This document shows, one piece after another, positions 1 through 8,272 of a stretch of DNA of 64,000 nucleotides (position 1 is the stretch's first letter; each line of letters starts with the position of its first letter). Under the pieces are notes generated by a model, which did no database searches, was not told where the DNA came from, and saw nothing but the letters and a program-made list of their open reading frames with translations. Source of the DNA: an uncultured Lachnospiraceae bacterium (GTDB taxonomy: Bacteria > Bacillota > Clostridia > Lachnospirales > Lachnospiraceae); assembly GCA_910584585.1 (NCBI GenBank), contig CAJUBP010000011.1, positions 48,900 to 112,899 of the forward strand. The letters are read 5' to 3'. The position numbers and the translations under genes were made by a program.

Positions 1-874
1 CGCAGTAGTGGCGGTGTCCGGCGGACTGGGCGTTATCATTCCTCCCAGTATTCCTTTTATTATGTACGGCATGGCTTCAGGGGCTTCTGTCAGCGATTTG
101 TTTCTTTCCGGAATTCTTCCGGGAATTCTGATCAGTGGGCTGCTGATGCTGTACGCCTGGTATTACTGCAAAAAACATGGAGAGGATCGGGAGAAAATAG
201 AGGCGGTGGTGGGAGAACTCCATGAAAAGGGGCTGCTTGCCGTGCTGAAAGACAGTTTTTTTGCGTTGCTTTGCCCGGTGATTATTCTGGGATGCATTTA
301 TTCCGGAATTGCTTCCCCTACGGAAGCGGCGGTGATTTCTGTATTTTACGCGCTGCTGGTCAGCCTGTTTGTCTATAAATCCATTAGAGTTCGGGATGTT
401 TGGGGAATTATGGAGGAGGCTGTCCGCACGTACGCGCCGATTCTGTTTATTCTCGCGACTTCCGTGGCCTTTTCCAGAGTGCTGACGCTGATGCAGGTGC
501 CCCAGGCAGTCAGCGGATGGATTCTTGCACATTTTACCAACAAGATTGCATTGCTTCTGGTGATTAATCTCTTTCTATTAATAGTAGGAATGGTGATGGA
601 CACCACGCCGGCAATCTTGATTTTGACGCCGATACTGCTTCCGATCGTAGAGGCTGTGGGCATGCACCCGGTGCATTTCGGGGTGATGATGGTGGTGAAT
701 CTGGCCATCGGGTTTGTGACGCCGCCCATAGGCGTAAATCTGTTTGTGGCAAGTTCTCTGACAGACATTCCAGTGATGGAGATTGCAGGCAAAGCGATGC
801 CGATGATTTTGTATTTTCTGGCTGCGCTGCTTCTTCTGACCTTTGTGCCGGCAATCAGCATGGCGTTTCTTTAG
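1..874 (+). CDS. dctM: TRAP transporter large permease (DctM), 5'-truncated
   Basis: This is the C-terminal part of the large membrane subunit of a tripartite ATP-independent periplasmic transporter, which moves organic acids with a sodium or proton gradient. The frame is open to the first base, so the true start lies upstream; about 290 of the usual ~425 residues are visible. The first residues read SGGLGVIIPPSIPF, a conserved DctM motif, followed by a string of hydrophobic segments with the late TDIPVMEIAGKAMPM stretch typical of the family. It ends 12 bp before the matching solute-binding protein gene, so the two are co-transcribed. The small DctQ subunit is presumably outside the window. 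The substrate cannot be read from the sequence. Confidence 0.93.
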   Translation, partial: AVVAVSGGLGVIIPPSIPFIMYGMASGASVSDLFLSGILPGILISGLLMLYAWYYCKKHGEDREKIEAVVGELHEKGLLAVLKDSFFALLCPVIILGCIYSGIASPTEAAVISVFYALLVSLFVYKSIRVRDVWGIMEEAVRTYAPILFILATSVAFSRVLTLMQVPQAVSGWILAHFTNKIALLLVINLFLLIVGMVMDTTPAILILTPILLPIVEAVGMHPVHFGVMMVVNLAIGFVTPPIGVNLFVASSLTDIPVMEIAGKAMPMILYFLAALLLLTFVPAISMAFL

Positions 875-886
875 GGGGGTGGCTGC

Positions 887-1909
887 ATGGAGAAAAAGAA
901 GATAAGTTGCAGCGCCTTGCGTCTGGCGGTATTGTGCCTGCTGTTCCTGATGCTTTTTGGAATTGCCGGCTGCGGCAAAACGGGGGCAGGGGAAGAAGAG
1001 CAAAGATACGCCTGGCCCCTTGGGACGGCCAGCCCGGAGGATACCGTCACTCAGATCTACGCGGAGAAATTTGCAGAGGAAGTGAACCGGCTCAGCGGCG
1101 GAAAAATGAAGATTCAAGTCTATCCCAACAGTACATTGGGCGGTGACCGGGAGTTACTGGAAAGCTGCCGGGACGGGGATATTCCCTTTGTCATTCAGAA
1201 TACTGCGCCGCAGGTGTCCTTTATGCAGGATCTGGCAGTATTTGATATGCCCTGTCTGTTTGACAGCATTGAAGAAGTCCGGGAGAAAGTGGATGACGAT
1301 AAATTTTACAGTTTGGTGGAGCAGGTGTACCAGGACCATGGATACCGCCTGCTGGGCTATGGGGATCAGGGATTCCGAGTGATGTCCACCAACCGAAATA
1401 TTACTGCCTTTTGGGATTATAAAGGGCAGAAAATCAGAACCATGGAAAATTCCTATCACATGGATTTTTGGAAAGCATTGTCCGCCGCTCCCACGCCCAT
1501 GTCTTTCAGCGAAGTGTATATCGGGCTTCAGCAGGGAACTATTGACGCCCAGGAAAATCCTTATGAGGTCATAGTTTCCAACCGGCTCTATGAGCAGCAG
1601 GATTATGTAGTGGAAACCAATCACCTGCCCCATTTGATTTCTCTGATTGTCAGCGACAGCTTTTTTCAGGATTTGCCTTCGGAGAAACAGGAAATCTTAA
1701 GAAAAGCGGCGGCTTTTGCGGGAGAAGAGGCCAGAAAGGCTTCAGACGCGCGCATTGCGGACAAAAAGAAGGAGATTGAGGCCAACGGCACAGAGATTGT
1801 TGTGTTGGAGGAAGAACTGCGGGAGAAAATGAAACAAGCTTCTGAGAGCGTTTACGAAGAAATAAAGGAAGTTGTGGACGAGGAAATTGTAAAAGCGTAT
1901 ATGGAGTAA
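887..1909 (+). CDS. dctP: TRAP transporter solute-binding lipoprotein (DctP family)
   Basis: This 340-residue protein is the extracytoplasmic solute receptor for the permease just upstream. The N-terminus is a lipoprotein signal ending in GIAGC (Cys29), so it is anchored to the outer face of the membrane as expected in a Gram-positive. The mature part has DctP landmarks: a beta strand and helix around the AEKFAEEVNRLSGGKMKIQV region, the LGGDRELLESCRDGDI segment and the conserved FRVMSTNRNI and YIGLQQGTIDAQENP motifs, the last near the ligand-binding Arg/Asn cluster of the family. The gene order (large permease then receptor) is common for TRAP operons in Clostridia. The ligand, probably a carboxylate, is inferred only from the family. 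Confidence 0.93.
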   Translation: MEKKKISCSALRLAVLCLLFLMLFGIAGCGKTGAGEEEQRYAWPLGTASPEDTVTQIYAEKFAEEVNRLSGGKMKIQVYPNSTLGGDRELLESCRDGDIPFVIQNTAPQVSFMQDLAVFDMPCLFDSIEEVREKVDDDKFYSLVEQVYQDHGYRLLGYGDQGFRVMSTNRNITAFWDYKGQKIRTMENSYHMDFWKALSAAPTPMSFSEVYIGLQQGTIDAQENPYEVIVSNRLYEQQDYVVETNHLPHLISLIVSDSFFQDLPSEKQEILRKAAAFAGEEARKASDARIADKKKEIEANGTEIVVLEEELREKMKQASESVYEEIKEVVDEEIVKAYME

Positions 1910-1941
1910 AAATTTTACCCCGCGGACATGAAAATGTATAT

Positions 1942-1977
1942 AAATTGCACCTGAAAGATATCTTTCAGGTGCAATTT
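1942..1977. terminator. Perfect 36-bp palindrome after dctP
   Basis: Two 18-bp arms (AAATTGCACCTGAAAGAT and its exact complement) meet with no spacer 32 bp after the dctP stop. The RNA hairpin has A and U runs at its base on both sides, so it can act as a bidirectional terminator between the TRAP operon and the tRNA. A protein-binding palindrome is an alternative. Confidence 0.6.
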
Positions 1978-2007
1978 GCACAAAAATACAAAAACTTCAA
2001 AATTCTT

Positions 2008-2036
2008 TTGATTTTTCAAAAAAAGTATGGTACAAT
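2008..2036 (+). promoter_or_regulatory. Promoter of tRNA-Arg
   Basis: TTGATT (2008-2013) and TACAAT (2031-2036) are separated by exactly 17 bp, with a TG one base before the -10 (extended -10). The tRNA begins 29 bp after the -10. Confidence 0.6.
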
Positions 2037-2065
2037 ATTTGCGTTGCAGAAAATAACTGGAAAAA

Positions 2066-2137
2066 GCACCCATAGTTTAACGGATAAAATACCAGATTCC
2101 GGTTCTGGGGCTGGGGGTTCGATTCCCTCTGGGTGCA
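2066..2137 (+). tRNA. tRNA-Arg (anticodon CCG)
   Basis: The 72-nt sequence folds as a full cloverleaf: acceptor GCACCCA pairs with TGGGTGC (2130-2136), the anticodon stem is CCAGA/TCTGG around the loop TTCCGGT, and the T arm has the TTCGATT loop with a GGGGG/CCCTC stem containing one G-U pair. The anticodon CCG reads the Arg codon CGG. The discriminator base is A and no CCA is encoded. The gene stands alone with its own promoter. Confidence 0.93.
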
Positions 2138-2280
2138 TTTGATAATTACTAAGGAACAGTTCCTAATTGCAGTAATTACTGAAACATAGTAACCGCTGCA
2201 TTCCGACAGATAATCATTTGATGGACAGGCCGGGTGTGGCTGAATGACGATAGATTGAGTTTGACGAATAAGGAGCAAGT

Positions 2281-3450
2281 ATGAAATTTACAGATAGAAA
2301 GAATGATAATGTTGAATTGGTGTCCGAAAGCGGAATGATTATAAATAAAATTACAGAGTTTTTAATGAAAAATGTGAAATATGTATCAAAAACGGCAATG
2401 ATTTTTGCATTGGCCTCTGTTCTTATGCTGACAGGGTGCAATGAGAACAAGAACAGCGGGGACAAGAATCAGGGAGAGGCTCAAACAGAGCAGGAAGTGT
2501 CTGCGGACAATGCAGAACAGCCAGAGGCTGAGAAAGATGAATACGAGGTAGACGCCCATCCGGAAGTGAAGGAGCTGGTATCTACTTATTATAATTCCTA
2601 TGCGGCAGGAGATATTGAGAAGCTGGCTTCCATCGCCCAGCCTCTTACGGATATGGAGAAAAGCTATATTCAGATGATGAATGAACATGTGGAGAGTTAC
2701 AGTGATGTGACGTGTTATACCAAAGAAGGACTGGAAGACGGCTCCTATCTGGTATCCGTTACTTTTAATATGCATTGCAGCGGAACGGAAGGCGGCCTTC
2801 CGGGCATGGATTTCTTCTATTTGAGGACAAGCGAGGATGGGAAGCTGTACATTGATAACCGTTACAGCGCTTTGAACCGCCAAATCCAAGAACAGGAGAC
2901 GGAAGCGGAAGTGGACAGCCTGATTGCGGAATTTGAGGCGGGGGAAGATGTACAGAAGCTCCGTACGGAAATTCAGGATAAATATGAACAGGCAGTGGCG
3001 GCAGATGAGAATTTAAAGAATCTGGCAGATGCTGTTGCGGAAGCAATCCGTCAGTGGAGCGCTTCTTATACTCCTGAGGCGCCTGCAGAAGAAGAGCAGC
3101 CGAAGGAAAACGCGGAGGCACAGCCGGAAGCGCCTGCGGAAGATGCTGAAGCAAAACCGGAAGAGCCTGCGGAAAATACAGAACAGGCGTCTGAGGAACC
3201 GGCGGAGAGTACAGAGGCGCCGGAAGAAGACAGTACGCCGGAGATTAATTATGTGCCGGAAGGAAAGGTGCTTACCGCCAGCAGCAGCTACAATGTGCGC
3301 AAGTCTATGAATGAATCGGCTGAGTTGGTGGGAACCACGGCAGAAGGCGACAGCATCAAAGTGATTTTGAGTTATGCGGAAGGCTGGACGAAGGTAGAGT
3401 GGAACGGTCAGACTGGATATATCAGAACAGATTTGCTGTTGAATAATTAG
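2281..3450 (+). CDS. Lipoprotein with NTF2-like middle and C-terminal SH3b domain
   Basis: This is a secreted lipoprotein of unknown function. A strong AAGGAG site precedes the start at 2281, giving 389 residues with an unusually long N-region before the lipobox LMLTGC (Cys53). An internal ATG at 2365 would give a normal 24-residue signal but has no ribosome binding site. After the signal come an acidic linker, a segment around residues 95-200 resembling small NTF2-like/DUF lipoproteins (two WD-less strands after a YYNSYAAGD helix), a roughly 60-residue low-complexity tract of E, P, A repeats, and a bacterial SH3 domain (VLTASSSYNVRKSMNESAEL through GYIRTDLLL) that probably binds cell wall. 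It is a single-gene unit with its own terminator. Confidence 0.8.
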   Translation: MKFTDRKNDNVELVSESGMIINKITEFLMKNVKYVSKTAMIFALASVLMLTGCNENKNSGDKNQGEAQTEQEVSADNAEQPEAEKDEYEVDAHPEVKELVSTYYNSYAAGDIEKLASIAQPLTDMEKSYIQMMNEHVESYSDVTCYTKEGLEDGSYLVSVTFNMHCSGTEGGLPGMDFFYLRTSEDGKLYIDNRYSALNRQIQEQETEAEVDSLIAEFEAGEDVQKLRTEIQDKYEQAVAADENLKNLADAVAEAIRQWSASYTPEAPAEEEQPKENAEAQPEAPAEDAEAKPEEPAENTEQASEEPAESTEAPEEDSTPEINYVPEGKVLTASSSYNVRKSMNESAELVGTTAEGDSIKVILSYAEGWTKVEWNGQTGYIRTDLLLNN

Positions 3451-3475
3451 AGTGACAGGACAAAGAGGTCTAAAG

Positions 3476-3509
3476 AAAGAGAATTGCCTGGATAGGCAGT
3501 TCTCTTTTT
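3476..3509 (+). terminator. Rho-independent terminator after the SH3 lipoprotein gene
   Basis: A stem AAAGAGAATTGCCT / AGGCAGTTCTCTTT with one G-U pair and a 4-nt loop is followed by a T run, 26 bp after the stop codon. Confidence 0.8.
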
Positions 3510-3628
3510 AGCAAAAGGGAAAATTCGGAATGTACGATTCAAGGTTTTCCAAAAAAGAACTGAGAGAAAACTGGTATAAAAAACGCAAAACGTTCCAACC
3601 TAATAGGAAACACCATTAGGAGGAAACC

Positions 3629-4060
3629 ATGCGTAATTATCAGGAAATTAATGTTTTAAAAGAAACAAGAAAAAATGCAGCCATGGCAGTAAAAGCCATT
3701 GATGCTTTGATGGGGAAAGTGTACAATCAGGAATTTGCCTATGAGCTGACGTCCCAGAGAAACCGGTTTAAGAATTTCGAGCGGAAGGCGGACGCGGGAC
3801 TGTGGGAACACGGAGTGACGTCCAAAGAGTCGGGCCTTGGCAAAGCAATGCTGTGGGGCGCCATACAGGCCAATACTATGCTGAATATCAGCACGCCTCA
3901 TGTGGCGGATATGATGATACAGGGGAATACCAGAGGAATTACAGAACTTTTGAAAGTGAAACACAATAACAAAAATACCGGAAGCTTTGCCAATGAATTG
4001 GCGGAAGAATTGATGGATTTTGAGGAAGAAAATATTGCCAGATTAAAGAGATTTTTGTAA
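3629..4060 (+). CDS. Small helical protein of unknown function
   Basis: A 143-residue soluble protein starting after a good AGGAGG site. It has no signal peptide or membrane segment and is predicted largely helical by its pattern (RKNAAMAVKAIDALMGKV, FANELAEELMDFEEENIARLKRFL). The length and helix-rich layout resemble small ferritin-like or spore-coat-associated proteins of Clostridia, but the metal-binding Glu/His pattern needed to call ferritin is not evident, so no function is assigned. Its stop codon lies 14 bp before the rluF start, and rluF's ribosome binding site overlaps its end, so the two are probably co-transcribed. Confidence 0.75.
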   Translation: MRNYQEINVLKETRKNAAMAVKAIDALMGKVYNQEFAYELTSQRNRFKNFERKADAGLWEHGVTSKESGLGKAMLWGAIQANTMLNISTPHVADMMIQGNTRGITELLKVKHNNKNTGSFANELAEELMDFEEENIARLKRFL

Positions 4061-4074
4061 AGGTGTGGTTTGCA

Positions 4075-4791
4075 ATGTCAGAATCAGTCAGAATCAATAA
4101 ATATCTCAGTGAGGCGGGAGTCTGTTCCAGAAGAGAGGCCGATCGCCAGGTTGAGCGGGGAAACGTCACCATCAATGGAAGAACAGCGGTGATGGGGGAT
4201 AAAGTCAGCCCCGGAGATGTTGTGATGTATGGGAAGAAAAGCGTCTCCACGGAGGAGGAAGCGGTGATTCTTGCGGTGAATAAGCCGGCGGGAATTGTGT
4301 GCACCTCCGAGAGGCGGGAGAAGGACAATATTGTGGATTATGTGAATTATCCCAAACGGGTGTACCCAATCGGCAGGCTGGATAAGAATTCCCACGGGCT
4401 GATTCTGATGACAAATCAGGGAGAAATTGCCAACCAGATTATGCGCAGCAGGAATTTTCATGAGAAAGAATATATTGTGAAAGTGAACCGGGATGTGACA
4501 GAGGAATTTCTTCTGCGCCTGTCACAGGGAGTATATTTAGAAGATCTGGAGACGGAGACAAGACCCTGCAAGGCGGAAAAAGTAGGAAGACGCACCTTTC
4601 GCATTATCTTAACTCAGGGCCTGAACCGGCAGATCCGCAGGATGTGCGAGGCTTTTCAGTATCGGGTGGTGGATTTGAAGCGGGTAAGGATTCTGAATAT
4701 CCGTCTGGGGGATTTGAAAGAGGGTACATACCGCAAGCTTACCAGCCAGGAATGGAAAGAACTGCTGGAACAGTTGAATGATAGAAAATGA
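4075..4791 (+). CDS. rluF: 23S rRNA pseudouridine synthase, RluF/RsuA family
   Basis: This enzyme isomerises a uridine in rRNA to pseudouridine. The 238-residue product has an N-terminal S4 RNA-binding domain (INKYLSEAGVCSRREADRQV, residues 7-26) and the catalytic RsuA-type motif GRLDKNSHGLILMTN with Asp103 as the nucleophile. The end motif GLNRQIRRMCEAFQYRVVDLKRVRI splits into the usual RsuA/RluF signature. The ATG at 4075 is preferred over an in-frame GTG at 4063 because AAGGTG sits at correct spacing before it. RluF rather than RluB is chosen from the S4 plus short C-terminus; the exact target uridine is not proven. Its last codons form the first copy of a 43-bp direct repeat. Confidence 0.88.
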   Translation: MSESVRINKYLSEAGVCSRREADRQVERGNVTINGRTAVMGDKVSPGDVVMYGKKSVSTEEEAVILAVNKPAGIVCTSERREKDNIVDYVNYPKRVYPIGRLDKNSHGLILMTNQGEIANQIMRSRNFHEKEYIVKVNRDVTEEFLLRLSQGVYLEDLETETRPCKAEKVGRRTFRIILTQGLNRQIRRMCEAFQYRVVDLKRVRILNIRLGDLKEGTYRKLTSQEWKELLEQLNDRK

Positions 4792-4893
4792 AAACCCGTA
4801 TCCGGCCGTATAAGCGCAGCTTAAAAAAGGATGACAGCAACAGTGAAAGGGATAGAAAATGAAAACCCGTATCCGGCCGTATAAGCGCAGCTT
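4780..4893 (+). repeat. 43-bp direct repeat, two copies 71 bp apart
   Basis: Bases 4780-4822 and 4851-4893 are identical over 43 bp and begin GATAGAAAATGAAAACCCGT. The first copy includes the rluF stop codon; the second lies just before the ligA ribosome binding site. The spacing suggests a 71-bp local duplication that lengthened the rluF-ligA gap. Confidence 0.9.
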
Positions 4894-4911
4894 TTGAAAG
4901 GACAGAAAACC

Positions 4912-6918
4912 ATGGATCGAAATCAGGCAGAGGCGAAGATATCAGAACTTCGCAGTCAGTTGGAATATCACAGTAACCGTTATTATAATCTGGACAGTCC
5001 CGAGATCAGTGACTTTGAATATGACGCCATGATGCGGGAACTGAAAGCATTGGAACAGGAATTTCCAGATTTGGTGACGGCCGATTCCCCTACCCAGAAA
5101 GTGGGAGGGACGGCAAAGCGGGAGGCAGGGGTTTTGGTCCGGCACAATGTTCCCATGCTCAGCCTTCAGGACGTATTTTCCAAAGAAGAAGTGGAAGATT
5201 TTGTGGAAGAGATGCAGGAGCAGTTGGAAGATCCGGAATTTGTGGTGGAGTATAAGATTGACGGGCTGTCCATGGCCCTCCGGTATGAAGAAGGCGCGTT
5301 GCGGACGGCGGTGACCCGGGGAGACGGCGTGAATTTCGGGGAAGATGTGACTGTAAACGCCAAGGTGATTTCTGATGTAAAGAAAAAATTAAAAGTTCCC
5401 GTGGAATATCTGGAAATCCGCGGGGAAGTTTATATGAAAAACAAAGATTTTGAGCATGTGAACGCCATGCAGGAATTAAAGGGGAAGAAACCCTTTGCCA
5501 ATCCCAGAAACTGCGCCGCCGGAACGCTGCGCCAGTTAGACAGTAAGATCACAAAAGAACGGGGATTGTCCATGTTTGTGTTCAATATTCAGCAGATCCG
5601 GGGAATGGAGCTTGACACACATACCCAGGGATATGAATATCTGAAGAAAAACGGCATTCCTGTCATTGACGATTACCGGGTCTGCAAAAGCAAAGAAGAG
5701 GTCTGGGAAGCTATCTGCGCCATCGAAGAGAACCGGGGCAGCCTGGGATATGATATTGACGGCGCTGTGGTGAAGATTAATTCCCTTAGAGATCGAGAAA
5801 AATTAGGAGCCACCTCTAAGGTGCCCCGTTGGGCAGTGGCCTATAAATATCCGCCGGAAGAAAAGGAGACTACGCTTCTGGACATTGAATTGTCTGTGGG
5901 ACGGACCGGAAGAATTACGCCTACCGCAATTTTTGAACCAGTGCGTCTCTGCGGCACCAGCGTCTCCCGGGCGACTTTGCACAACCAGGATTTTATCGAC
6001 GAACTGGATATCCGGATCGGCGATCGGATTCTGGTGTATAAATCCGGTGAAATTATACCGAAAGTCCGGAAAGTGCTGAAGGAAAAGCGGCCGGAACACA
6101 CGCAGCCTTATCATTTGCCGGAAGTTTGCCCGGTCTGCGGGGCGAAGACCCGCAAGGAGAAAGACACGGCGGATCTGAAATGCACCTCCCCCAATTGCCC
6201 GGCTCAGTTAGAGCGGCGCATCATCAATTTTGTGGGCAGGGACGCTATGGATATTAAGGGATTTGGAACTGTTTATGTGGAAGAACTGGTGCGCCTTGGA
6301 TATTTGAAGGATATTGCAGATATTTACGCATTGAAGAATTACCGGGAAGAATTGATTGAGCAGGGAATTATCGGGAAAGAGAAAAATACGGATAAACTGC
6401 TGGAAGCCATTGAGAAATCCAAGGAAAATGACGCGGCCCAGCTTCTCACCGGATTCGGCATTCCCAATGTGGGGAAAGCGGCGGCCAAATCCATCCTGAG
6501 GGAATTTAAAAGTATCGGAAATCTGCGCGAGGCAGACGCGGATTCTCTGGTAAATGTAAATGATATCGGGGCAGTCAGCGCCAACTGCATTCTGGATTTT
6601 TTTGCAGATCAAGAGAATTGCCGGATGTTGGAACGCATGGAAGAATATGGCGTAAATATGGAATCAAAGGAACAGCTTTCAGGCAGCAGATTTGAAGGCA
6701 TGACTTTTGTGATAACCGGAACGCTGCCCACTCTGGAACGGAAAGAGGCGGCGGCGTTGATTGAACAGCAGGGCGGCAAGGTATCCGGATCTGTCTCTAA
6801 GAAAACCAGTGCGGTGCTGGCAGGAGAGAATGCCGGAAGCAAGCTGACGAAAGCGCAGGATCTGGGAATTCGGATCATTTCAGAAGAGGAGCTGCTTGCC
6901 ATGCTAGAGCGTGTTTGA
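4912..6918 (+). CDS. ligA: NAD-dependent DNA ligase LigA
   Basis: LigA seals nicks in duplex DNA using NAD in replication and repair. The 668-residue protein has the full family layout: an N-terminal Ia domain, the adenylation domain with the active-site lysine in KIDG (Lys115), an OB fold (IGDRILVYKSGEIIPKV), a four-cysteine zinc finger (Cys406, 409, 424, 429), helix-hairpin-helix repeats (GFGIPNVGKAAAKSIL) and a C-terminal BRCT domain (FEGMTFVITGTLPTLERKEA). The ATG at 4912 follows AAAGGA; an upstream TTG in frame has no such site. The last four codons and stop (L-E-R-V-stop) lie in the terminal repeat of an inserted 235-bp element, so the native C-terminus has been replaced by element sequence. 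Confidence 0.97.
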   Translation: MDRNQAEAKISELRSQLEYHSNRYYNLDSPEISDFEYDAMMRELKALEQEFPDLVTADSPTQKVGGTAKREAGVLVRHNVPMLSLQDVFSKEEVEDFVEEMQEQLEDPEFVVEYKIDGLSMALRYEEGALRTAVTRGDGVNFGEDVTVNAKVISDVKKKLKVPVEYLEIRGEVYMKNKDFEHVNAMQELKGKKPFANPRNCAAGTLRQLDSKITKERGLSMFVFNIQQIRGMELDTHTQGYEYLKKNGIPVIDDYRVCKSKEEVWEAICAIEENRGSLGYDIDGAVVKINSLRDREKLGATSKVPRWAVAYKYPPEEKETTLLDIELSVGRTGRITPTAIFEPVRLCGTSVSRATLHNQDFIDELDIRIGDRILVYKSGEIIPKVRKVLKEKRPEHTQPYHLPEVCPVCGAKTRKEKDTADLKCTSPNCPAQLERRIINFVGRDAMDIKGFGTVYVEELVRLGYLKDIADIYALKNYREELIEQGIIGKEKNTDKLLEAIEKSKENDAAQLLTGFGIPNVGKAAAKSILREFKSIGNLREADADSLVNVNDIGAVSANCILDFFADQENCRMLERMEEYGVNMESKEQLSGSRFEGMTFVITGTLPTLERKEAAALIEQQGGKVSGSVSKKTSAVLAGENAGSKLTKAQDLGIRIISEEELLAMLERV

Positions 6919-7138
6919 AAAATCATTCCTGCCATCTGCACTAAGGAATCCACCAGGCTTCGCACCTGATACCCCCTTAGTGCCAAGCATCCCCCACTTA
7001 GCGCGATATTTGTGCCAAATTCAGGTTACATAGCCCGCTATGCGCCCTTCATTTGGCACAAATCCCCACAGGGCGCCTTCAGTGTCCCACTAAGTGGAGA
7101 ATACATCTGTCAGAAAGCATTTTTCAAACACGCTCTAG
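6904..7138. mobile_element. 235-bp MITE-like fold-back element (CTAGAGCGTGT ends)
   Basis: Perfect 20-bp terminal inverted repeats (6904-6923 and 7119-7138) start CTAGAGCGTGTTTG. The interior is non-coding and partly self-complementary (ACTAAG/CTTAGTG-type and GCCAAAT/ATTTGGC pairs). A second element with the same first 11 bases is at 30390-30555. No transposase is encoded. The left end overlaps the ligA 3' end, and the right end abuts a second AGAGCGTG half-end. It can also form a very long RNA hairpin that would end ligA transcription. Confidence 0.75.
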
Positions 7139-7225
7139 AGCGTGCCTGATCATGAAAAGCAATGGGCAGGCGCGCTTTCGCGGATCTGAATTGTGATAAA
7201 TTTTACAGAGAAAGAAGGAAGAATC

Positions 7226-8149
7226 ATGCCTATTAAAGTGCAGAGCGAATTGCCGGCCAAGGAGACTTTAGAGCGGGAAAATGTATTTACCATGGATGAG
7301 AACAGAGCGGTGCATCAGGATATCCGTCCCATTGAAGTTGGCATCTTGAATCTGATGCCCTTAAAAGAAGAGACGGAGCTGCAGATTCTCAGGGAACTTT
7401 CCAATACGCCCCTGCAGGTGGACGTCACTTTTGTGGTGGCAGGCAGCCATGAGTCCCGCAATACCTCCAGCAGCCATTTGAATAAATTTTATCATACTTT
7501 CCAGGAGATCAAAGGCCGTAAATTTGACGGATTTATCATCACCGGGGCTCCGGTGGAAAAAATAGAATACGAAGAAGTAGATTACTGGAAAGAATTTGAA
7601 GAAATCTGTGAGTGGACAAAAAGCAATGTGACCTCTACTATGCATCTGTGCTGGGGAGCCCAGGCGGGTTTGTACTACCACTACGGAATTCCCAAAGAAA
7701 TGCTGGAGCATAAGATGTTCGGCCTGTTCCGTCATAAAGTGAGAAACCGGAAGATCCCTCTGGTCCGGGGATTTGACGATTATTTTCTGGCGCCTCATTC
7801 CAGACATACCCAGGTGAGAACGGAGGAGATAGAGAAAGTTCCGGAACTTACCATACTGGCGGAATCTGATGAAGCCGGAGCTTATCTGATTATGGATGCC
7901 ACCGGCAAAAAGATTTTTGTGATGGGCCATCCGGAATATGACAGAATTACCCTTCACACCGAATACATACGGGATAAAGAGAAAGGACTGGATATTCAGG
8001 TGCCCAGGAATTACTATGAGAATGACGACTGCACCATCCGGCCTAATCTGCAGTGGCGGGCCCATGCCAATACCCTGTATACAAATTGGCTCAATTATTA
8101 TGTCTACCAGGCCACGCCGTATGAGTATACCGCAGTGCCAGGGAAATAG
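7226..8149 (+). CDS. metA: Homoserine O-acetyltransferase (MetA family)
   Basis: MetA activates homoserine for methionine synthesis. The 307-residue protein keeps the catalytic residues at the positions known from the family: Cys142 (in STMHLCWGAQAG), His235 and Glu237 (in VMGHPEYD). Residue 111 is Glu (APVEKIEYEE); in this family Glu111 favours acetyl-CoA and Gly111 succinyl-CoA, so the product is probably O-acetylhomoserine despite the usual annotation as a succinyltransferase. The start at 7226 has AAGAAGGAAG upstream; an earlier in-frame ATG at 7193 would add 11 residues and lacks a good site. No SAM riboswitch or T-box is visible in the short upstream space, which is occupied by the fold-back element. 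Confidence 0.94.
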   Translation: MPIKVQSELPAKETLERENVFTMDENRAVHQDIRPIEVGILNLMPLKEETELQILRELSNTPLQVDVTFVVAGSHESRNTSSSHLNKFYHTFQEIKGRKFDGFIITGAPVEKIEYEEVDYWKEFEEICEWTKSNVTSTMHLCWGAQAGLYYHYGIPKEMLEHKMFGLFRHKVRNRKIPLVRGFDDYFLAPHSRHTQVRTEEIEKVPELTILAESDEAGAYLIMDATGKKIFVMGHPEYDRITLHTEYIRDKEKGLDIQVPRNYYENDDCTIRPNLQWRAHANTLYTNWLNYYVYQATPYEYTAVPGK

Positions 8150-8213
8150 CGGCGCAATTTATGAAGATTCATCGGCATTTCATAAATAATTGGATAAAAC
8201 CGGAAGAATCGCT

Positions 8214-8241
8214 TTGCAAATGCCGGCAATTCTGCTATAAT
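8214..8241 (+). promoter_or_regulatory. Promoter of the Asp23 gene
   Basis: TTGCAA (8214-8219) and TATAAT (8236-8241) are 16 bp apart with TG upstream of the -10; a strong AGGAGG site and the ATG follow 31 bp later. Confidence 0.6.
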
Positions 8242-8272
8242 AAAAAAATGAATAAGTTTTAGGAGGCGTAAA

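Noticed and set aside
4063..4791. GTG start of rluF at 4063
   Set aside because: The AAGGTG ribosome binding site overlaps it; ATG 4075 has correct spacing and matches family starts.
7139..7225. SAM riboswitch or T-box upstream of metA
   Set aside because: The 87 bp between the element and the start are too short and show no conserved helices of either class.
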